From the NCBI GenBank assembly GCA_009823395.1, contig CM020506.1:20029001-20093000 (forward strand): 64,000 bases of DNA. The letters run 5' to 3'. This DNA is from Thamnaconus septentrionalis. Its lineage: Eukaryota > Chordata > Actinopteri > Tetraodontiformes > Monacanthidae. The first letter of the stretch is position 1; every line of letters begins with the position of its first letter. Both the position numbers and the translations under genes were made by a program. Below are positions 57,056-64,000 of the stretch, in pieces. The notes under the pieces are model-generated. The model worked only from the letters and a program-made list of their open reading frames with translations, searched no databases and was not told the origin of the DNA.

Positions 57056-60000
57056 ATTTTATGAGGAGGTCACTCTCATGAAACATGCTGTGTGGTCCCT
57101 CCCTGTCCAATCAGTGGCCTGCACTCTGTAGACATCTGTAGCACTTTCCGCTTGACCCGGCTTTCTTGGAACCCCGACCGAGTAGGTAGATTCATTGAAG
57201 TGAATCTGAATCTACACCTGGTACCAGGTAGTACCACCGAATAGTATAAAAACTTAGAAACAGTCGAGCCAACCCAAGGGGAGCCGAGTAGGTTCTCATT
57301 GGAAAAACACCATAAGTGCCAACTCTAAATGTGCCGTTGATCCGAAAGTCAGTGTGGATGTTCGTTTGTCTCTGTGTGGCTCTGTGATGAACTGGCGACT
57401 AGTTCTGGGTGTCGCCCTACCTTCACTCCAGGACAGCTGGAATCGGTTCCAGCAACACGAAAATCGATGGGTGGATAGTAGCACCAAAACATTTGTTCGT
57501 TCCGATGCATCATGCAGTAACTCATCTCCTTTAACATATATTTTTAGGTTTAGTTTCTGACTGGAGAACATCAGTATCTAAGTTTTTTTGGTGGGCGGAG
57601 TGGGTTGTGTCGTTGGGCAGAATAAGAATCAGGACTTTCAAGTCGAGCTTGTGTACCGTGAACCTGAACATATGCAAGACACGACTTCCCTTCTTGCTCG
57701 CTGCAGTGTGGTGATCCATCTCTCCTGCCGGCTGTCCTGCACGGCCCACCCTGCCTCCACCGCTGCCCTCAGGATGCAGAAAATCCCTCCCTCTCATCCA
57801 CCGTGTCCAATGTTATCTCAATTTCGTTGCGTCACGGCGTCACATGGCTCCCTTTAACAGCTGACTTGCAGCAAAAAGCTGTATTTGTGCCCTTAAATGA
57901 ACACAAGATGAGGCACGGGTTTTAAAATGATGATTACGCTCTTCTTTCCCCGTCAGTAGGCATCAGTAATAACTGTGATATACATTGGTTGTATATAAAA
58001 CTGTTGAAAATTCCATATAATACAAAATTAGTTTTCACAAAACAATAATGTATCTTCAGCCTTTTTCATTTGTATCTTTTGGTTCCATTACTGTGATGTC
58101 ATAAAAGGCATTGATATCTCAGGACTATTTCCCCAAGGTTGGTTGCAACACCCTCCTGAGAGAATCTGAAGGGGAATGTATGTTTAACAAATATCAAGAC
58201 GATGAATAATTATTTTGTGTAAGCCTGTTTCTGTAAGATCCAGCTGTAAAGAAAACCGTGTGTTGTCAGAACCACTTTATCTGTCTCGACCAATCGTGCG
58301 TGCAGGAGTTGGTGCAGAATGATGGGAAATACAATTTGAATTAATGGGAAGTTTTTTTTTTGTTTTTTTTGTTTTTTTTACCCATCGGCTAATACATAGA
58401 AATTTCACATTATTGTACTTGGACATATGGACCTCAGCATAGATTTGGACCCATATGCTATCCAATAAATTCCACATTGTTTTTTTTTTTTTATAAGGAA
58501 GCTGTGTTAGCATCTTTGGCTAGCAACAGGCCCGTTTGCCTGTTGCTCAGTCTGTTTCCACCTTTTGCACTTGAAAATTATATTAGTTTGATTTGTCTTG
58601 CATCCAAGTTCTCTTCATGCGTCCACGAGCCAAGCTGTACATCTGCTGACGAGCATGAGAGGATTATATTGTCAAAAGATCTCCGTGGTCTCGGAACCTA
58701 TCTTATTACAGAACTCTTCATTTCACCGGAGGTTTTTTTTTTTTTTTTTTTTTTTTGGGTGGAGTGCACCTCAGGCAAATTTCCTCAGCTCATCCGACCG
58801 TAGCGTTGCTCCGACGATTTCACGCGTCCTCCCCAGCTGCTTGCTGGTCGTTGCTAGAGAAATGTCCACACGCCCCGCGCCGTGCTGGAACGCAGCTGCG
58901 GGGGGTCGAAGTTGAAGGGTCTCGTACATCCTGCTATTGTTTTCGGAGGTTTCCTGCTCCGTCAGGAGACAAGTGCCCCCGCTGCTGTGATTCCTGTTCG
59001 TCGCCGTCGCAGGAAGACGGATTTTAAAGAACAGGTGCCCACTGGGGGAGTCGCTCCCTCTTGGAAAAGGGACAATAAAGTGAGTCAGGGTCAGGAGGAC
59101 TATGAAGTGAAGTAAATATATACTGTCCAAGCTGGTAGTACATCTTGTCTGGGATTAGTCGGTACATCTTGTCTGGGATTAGTCGGTATTGTTCTGCAAT
59201 ATGCGGAGCAGCGGAGCACTGAGCCGTGACTGTGTGGGCGCCTTCAATATGTTGTTCCCATGCCGCAGACACGCTGTGCACGAATATGCATAAGCGCGCA
59301 TCCCGACACACTATTGATGATTCGCTTTGATGAACCGGCTGCATTTTAATGCACGAGGAAAGGATTATTAATACCGGCTGTCTGTAAACAGCACCTCCGG
59401 TTTCAAAGAAAAAAAAGAAAGCTTTAGAACTGAAAAGTCTAACAGTTGTGTTCCGTCATTTCATATGTGTTTAAGTGTGTATTGTGCCTTTTTAACTGGT
59501 TTTTAACTATTGTTTTGTTGCCAAGCTGCATTTTAATGCATGAAAAGTGCTATATGAATGTTGGATTTGTTTTTTTTCAGTAGTCTGCTGCTGTATTAAG
59601 CATGAATATTTTTTTATCAAATGCAGGACATACGTATATATGTACCTGATATATGAAATAGGTCAGACTGTTCATGAATAGGAGGACGATGGAAACATAA
59701 AATGAGTATTTTGCGATGTCTGATAATTGTCTATTTCTCCATTTTTACCCTTACGAACCCAACCCCACCTTGTAAAATAGGTAGACCTCTAAAGCAAGGA
59801 GCCAAGTAGGTCTGACATAGATACAAGCTTCACGCCCTGTCAAACCAGAGAGGTTTTCCTCCGGGTAATTAGCCGAACCAATCCAACTTCACCTTCAATT
59901 TATATGCTAAAAATGTCTTAACCTTTTTTTTTTTGTCTCGTGAATCCGTGGCCATGCTGAGTTCACAGAGACGCTTGGATGTCCAAAGGTCTGTCTGGTA

Positions 60001-60828
60001 AACTGTGCCAATCATATACTGGCCTCGCCGCAGTCAGTTGATGGTGGCGGGCGGCTGAAAGTGGGGCAGCCGTGTTTACGTTAAAAAAAAACAGGGGTTA
60101 CATCCGTGTCAGAAAGAGGAGGAGATAACGAGGCGCCGCTCGCCGCTGATTGCATTTCTACTGGAGTTATTTGCAGCCCGTTGTGAGCAGCAGCTCTCAA
60201 AGGGCCTGGTCTGCTTCTCGCTTTATTAATAATTATTCACGAAAGCAGCAGGCGGGCTTGTTGTTGTGCGTCGGTATGTGCACAAGTATACAAGTATAAG
60301 TATGGATAAATACATGTTTCCATCTTTTTGCGTTTTTGAATTTTTTTGGTCCATGACACGTCAGAGCAGCAACAGTTTGGATCTGGTGGTATTTCTCCCT
60401 GTTAGGACTGTAATCACGCTGCACAGGGTTTTGATAGATCACCTATTGGGACTCTGAAGGCTCACAGAGGGATAGATAAGCAGCAGTAAAAGCTCAGAGA
60501 ATTGCTTCCCCTATTTAACGCCGCTTTCTCCAAAGGAAAGGGTGAACAGCTTCACTTCTGCCTGCTCGTGACCTATTTTTCCCAAACCCCTCCGACTGTC
60601 AGATTGTCGGAGTGCATCTGTCGGTTCAGACTTCCTGCCTTCTTTTTTTGTTTGTTTGATTTGCTCTGGCAGCGACCTGTTTCAAAAGTGATCGCTGCAG
60701 AACCCCCGCCGCACCTTCCTGAGGGTGTTTCTCACTCTCACCTGCGCGATTGTTCTATTTTTAAGAAAAAGAACTCGGCGAAAACGGCGTCGCAAAACAG
60801 GGAACAGAGCAGCATGCCCGCGGTTTTA

Positions 60829-60879
<51 letters not shown>

Positions 60880-63405
60880 AGCCCGGCCGCTAAAAAGTGA
60901 GCTCAAAGCCTGAAGTAGCGGGCTGCGATGGTGGTTAACCGCAGAGTGAAGCCTGCTGGCTCGAGGCTCGGCGGCAGGCATGACATCACAAAGGGAGAGG
61001 AGAGGTTGGAGGCCGCTGTGGTTGAAACGGCAGCTTCCCCGCGGCAGCGCGAGGAGCGTTGGGCCGACCACACCGCAGCTGCCAGGGCATCCAGGCGCTG
61101 CTGATTCACAGTTTATTCTGTGGCTCGTCGGCCCTGCTGGCTGCCGCCCAGAAAGTTTAAAAACGTTGGTCCTGTTTTTTTTTTTTTTTTTATTATTATT
61201 TTAATTTCCCCCTTCTTGGGTCACCTTGCCGTGGAGCGTGTCGTAACTGGAGGAAGTTGCAACACGCTGTGGGTAATATTTGGGAAGTTCCCTTCAGCAT
61301 TCAGTGAAGCCTTGTGAAATAAGTGGCCGCTGTTGCGTTAAACGGCAAGTCGGGTTCAATCTCGGACATCGAAGGGATTCTTCTTTGGCTTTGGCCTGTC
61401 TCAGTCGTCCAGGTCACCTTCATGTCCAGTAGGACGGTGAAGTTGAGGCAGCTGGATGTTTATTCTATCTTCAGGATGTTCTTCGTCCCTCATCCACAAT
61501 GGCTTTGGATCTTTTGGACATGACGAAGCAGAAAAACCATCGGGCTGCCTCAGCTCAACCCTTCTGCATCTCTGAGCTGTTGCCTTTAGGTGTCATGTGG
61601 GCCACAGCCAATCATTTGGCCCCATCCAACCCCGTCACCTCCATCCTTTTCTCTCACACCCAACTATCTTCACTTTCACCACATCCATAAAACTCCCCTT
61701 TTGCTCTTCTTTTGGGCCTCCTTCCTGCTACGTCCAACCTCCCCATCCATCCATCCATCCATCCATCCATCCATCCTTCCATCCATCCATCCATCCATCC
61801 ATCCATCCTTCCATCCATCCATCCATCCATCCAGTGTTTTCACTGTCTAGCAGCTCAGCCAGAGAAGAGCTTCGCATTTCATCACCATCAAGATCTTTCA
61901 TCAGAAAGCTTCTGATTGGTCTGTTCCGATTGGTTTCCTTCCTCTGGTGAGATGACGCTGCTCAACCCTGTTGACTCTCTCACCCTTTTTTTTTGTCCCT
62001 GCAAAACAAACCTCTTTCTGTTCCCGCCATGAGGAGGCGTCATTGTCGGCGCCGCCGATGAAAGCGCCGCATAAAGGAGTTGGGTTTCTCTCCCGGGTTC
62101 CCACTGGCAATGAAAGATCTCCAGTCTGCCTGGCAGCATCAGGTTCCCCTCCGACAGAAATCCTACCCTGCTACTGGCACGACGTAGGCGGGGGAAGAGC
62201 GCGCTAGCTTCTTGTTTAATCAATCTGATCTCGCAGTAGGTTGACAGTGTGAGCACTGATGAGAGCTTGTTCAGCAGGCGGGGCGTCTTGCTCTCGCTGG
62301 CACCAGGAGCAGGTTATCGTGAGTGAGTTGTCATCGTTCTCGCTCCCCAGCTGGAGGAGTTCTGGGGAGTGTTTGTTGTTTGTGTTAAGAATTTCTGACG
62401 CTAGAAAAGCGCTGTGTTATGACACTCATTGACCAATCATGATTTTTATTAATGCGTCATTTTATGTCAAACCAAAGGTTTAGCCGTATCAACTAAAGAC
62501 AAATTGTTGCACAAGCTAGATGGACTGCACTTATATAGCGCTTTTCCAGCACCTTCACGGTACCCCCAAGCGCTTTGCAAAAGCCTCTCATTCACCCATT
62601 CACCCACACATTCATACACCAATGGGTGGCTGCTGCCATGCAAGGTGCTGCCTAGCCCCATTGGGAGCAATTTAGGGTTAAGTGTCTTGCCCAAGGACAC
62701 AACGACGGACTAGGATGGAGAGGGATTTGAACTGCCAACCTTTCGGTCATTGGACAACTCGCTCTACCTCCTGAGCCACAGTCACCCCAATGAGTACTAT
62801 ATTGTGTTGATGCAATAATAGTGTTTAGTGTTGGGGAGTACAGATCAGGAACTTATTCTACCAATTTTCTTTGTTTTTATCCAAAACTGCCGTGAATCAG
62901 CCAGGAAGCATAATTGTCCATTTCTATATACTGAGTGTGTGTGTGTAGAAAAGAAAGATTAATTAAAGATCTCCAGAAAGCAGTGGAATTTTGTTTAGAA
63001 GTTGACAAAATTAAGGCGTTTCAGAGGGCAGAACAAGCTCAAGAGACGTCCGTGCCTTTCATGACATCACACAACTGGCTGTTTTTAACACACGCTTTCT
63101 CATATCTTCTCACACCGGAGACTTTCTGGTCTGGTGCCTGCTATGTGAGCATTGTAACCAGTCATGTGACCCCTAATAACCACCTCTCTTCTGCTCTTCC
63201 AATGCCCAGAGATCCGCAACCAGCTGGTGGAGCAGTTCAAGTGCTTGGAGCAGCAGTCGGAGTCCCGCATCCAGCTGCTGCAGGACCTGCAGGAGTTCTT
63301 CCGTCGCAAAGCGGAGATCGAGCTGGAGCACTCGCGCAGCTTGGACAAGCTGGCGGAGAGGTTCTCCTCCAAAATCCGCAGCTCCAGGGAGCACCAACTG
63401 TTCAA
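48824..63405 (+). CDS. srgap3: SLIT-ROBO Rho GTPase-activating protein 3, exons 1-2 (partial gene)
   Basis: SRGAP3 is a cytoplasmic adaptor with F-BAR, RhoGAP and SH3 domains. It bends membrane into protrusions and inactivates Rac1 in neurons downstream of Slit-Robo signalling. Here only the start of the F-BAR domain is present. Exon 1 (48824-48887) encodes [21 protein letters not shown], with donor AAAG|GTGCGC. Exon 2 (63210-63405) starts after 'aatgcccag' and encodes [20 protein letters not shown]..., [20 protein letters not shown] and [12 protein letters not shown], ending at TTCAA|GTGAGT. Phases agree (1, then 2). [14 protein letters not shown] favours SRGAP3 over SRGAP1 (VEQQKCLEQQTEMR). 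The neighbour thumpd3 supports this. The remaining exons lie beyond the right edge. Between the exons is a 14.3-kb intron without coding sequence. Confidence 0.94.
50089..50117. repeat. (CTG)n microsatellite in srgap3 intron 1
   Basis: About nine to ten CTG units. Confidence 0.9.
55486..55584. repeat. (TA)n array with interruptions
   Basis: Nearly 100 bases of TA with short interruptions (tttatat, tatggatagata). A related degenerate TATA/GATA stretch continues to about 55625. Confidence 0.93.
57010..57053. repeat. (TG)n microsatellite
   Basis: About 21 TG units, followed by a segment (57060-57320) with 'acctggtaccaggtagtacc' and 'gagccgagtaggt', motifs I associate with a common but unnamed fish MITE. 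Confidence 0.9.
57350..57475 (-). repeat. Teleost SINE-like interspersed repeat, copy 4 (partial)
   Basis: In reverse orientation: 'ctgtgatgaactggcgacta' and 'tcgccctaccttcactccag' followed by 'ctggaatcggttccagca' match the reverse of the opening blocks at 4315 and 8975. The half containing 'catgtttttgga' is missing. Confidence 0.65.
59139..59187 (+). repeat. Perfect tandem duplication of a 24-mer
   Basis: The unit 'tacatcttgtctgggattag' plus 'tcgg' occurs twice in direct succession without a mismatch. Confidence 0.9.
60831..60877. repeat. (TG)n microsatellite
   Basis: About 23 TG units in srgap3 intron 1. Confidence 0.95.
61395..61500 (-). repeat. Retroposon-like segment
   Basis: The reverse complement carries 'aaacatccagctgcctcaac' and 'gacctggacgactgagacag', a word order I recognise from an abundant fish repeat whose consensus resembles 'aaacgtccagttgcctt...gacctggatgactgag'. 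The family is not named. Confidence 0.45.
61743..61832. repeat. (CATC)n tetranucleotide array
   Basis: About 22 CATC/TCCA units, with CTTC variants at two places about 28 bases apart. Confidence 0.95.
62505..62788 (-). mobile_element. tRNA-derived SINE
   Basis: The minus strand starts ggggtgactg, then TGGCTCAGGAGG, matching the tRNA A box (plus 62767-62778), and about 34 bases later AGTTCAAATCC, matching the B box (plus 62723-62733). A conserved middle ('gtgtccttgggcaagacact') and the tail 'agcgctatataagtgcagtc' follow; this tail is shared with fish L2-type LINEs. The RNA polymerase III promoter elements look intact. Confidence 0.8.
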
Positions 63406-64000
63406 GTGAGTCGCCCCACGCCCTGCAAGCAGCGTTCGCTGCGAAAGTTGGTGCACCGAGAGGTTTTGTGCAAAACAAGTATGAACAGCTGCGCGGGCGT
63501 TCGTCTCTTTAATATGAATGATTTTTCTGTTCGAAAGTGCACCGCAGGCCTGAGGCCAAAAGCAACAAGGTAAATTTCCTTCACTGAGAAAATCACAGTA
63601 TGCCGTGGTTTGAAAAGCCACGCAGGGTGAACTGCAGCGCTTATCACCAGCGTTTTACTGTGGAAGAAAAACACAATAAACCTTCAAAGTATTGCAATTA
63701 ATCGCATTCTGCTGTACATGATCCTTAAGGGTTCGGTAAGGAGGGCAAACATTATGGGATTCGACTCAACAAATCTTTTCCCACTACATCGATTTTGTCC
63801 TTTGGGTGGAAAAACTAGAAATAATAGACCACCAATACAACTCATAATTCCTTATAATTTATGTATTATTTTGTTGTTCTACAGTTAGCATCTCTTTGAC
63901 TTGCCTTCATTTACATTCAGTTTACCGGGCACGTTAATGAGGGGAGGTTTTAGGAGGCAAAGAAAAAGGTAAAGCAGGAAAACGGCATGCATCTAATTAG
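63406..64000 (+). other. srgap3: srgap3 intron 2 (start)
   Basis: Follows the GTGAGT donor after exon 2. The continuing open frame is chance read-through. Near 63688 'gcaattaatcgcattctg' resembles a motif also found around 56935-56990. Nothing else is recognised. Confidence 0.8.

Larger units (their letters stand above)
48888..63209 (+). other. srgap3: srgap3 intron 1
   Basis: 14.3 kb without a recognised exon on either strand. Contents: (CATC)n at 49849-49870 and 61743-61832, (CTG)n at 50089-50117, (TAAG)n-like at 51545-51575, poly-A/T tracts at 53803, 53929, 54756 and 58732, (TA)n at 55486-55584, (GT)n at 57010-57053 and 60831-60877, a SINE-like copy at 57350, a duplicated 24-mer at 59139, a retroposon-like segment near 61395-61500, and a tRNA-derived SINE at 62505-62788. 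Large first introns are usual for this gene. Confidence 0.85.

Noticed and set aside
62700..62788. Possible tRNA gene
   Set aside because: A and B boxes are present but the acceptor stem does not pair and a SINE body follows.
62935..63621. 212- and 173-codon frames on both strands
   Set aside because: Out-of-frame or antisense to srgap3 exon 2.

Overview
This is vertebrate genomic DNA, almost certainly from a ray-finned (teleost) fish. Four genes with vertebrate protein families and GT-AG introns can be read. The rest is intron and spacer full of microsatellites and short non-autonomous transposons typical of teleosts. I see no operons, CRISPR arrays, insertion sequences or viral genes.

Layout. 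Positions 1-26250 hold no recognisable exon and are inferred to be the first intron of kcnb1, whose first coding exon lies on the minus strand at 26251-26805. A complete ten-exon prostacyclin synthase gene (ptgis, 480 codons) follows on the minus strand at 29198-36221. A spacer of about 2.4 kb then separates ptgis head-to-head from thumpd3, a complete nine-coding-exon tRNA guanosine methyltransferase gene (493 codons) on the plus strand at 38608-45151. After another spacer srgap3 begins on the plus strand: promoter near 48224, coding exon 1 at 48824-48887, a 14.3-kb intron, and exon 2 at 63210-63405. The rest of srgap3 lies beyond the right edge.

The genes do not form one pathway. Kv2.1 is a potassium channel, PTGIS makes prostacyclin, THUMPD3 modifies tRNA and SRGAP3 shapes membranes and inactivates Rac. 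The interest is in arrangement. kcnb1-ptgis matches a neighbour pair I recall from human chromosome 20, and thumpd3-srgap3 a pair from human chromosome 3, so a junction between two ancestral blocks lies in the ptgis-thumpd3 spacer.

Repeats. The clearest are a TTAA-flanked MITE family (three long copies and two ends), hAT-like MITEs, an element with TTAGGGCCACAA ends in thumpd3 intron 8, a palindrome-rich MITE in thumpd3 intron 1, a LINE 3' fragment, a tRNA-derived SINE, a four-copy SINE-like family, and a 276-bp GATA array.

I did not find a previously undescribed system. The best leads are a thumpd3 splice donor touching a GAT microsatellite, a polyserine upstream ORF and (CAG)11 in the srgap3 leader, and the transposon structures. 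Exon borders were set by hand from splice signals, reading phase and family conservation.
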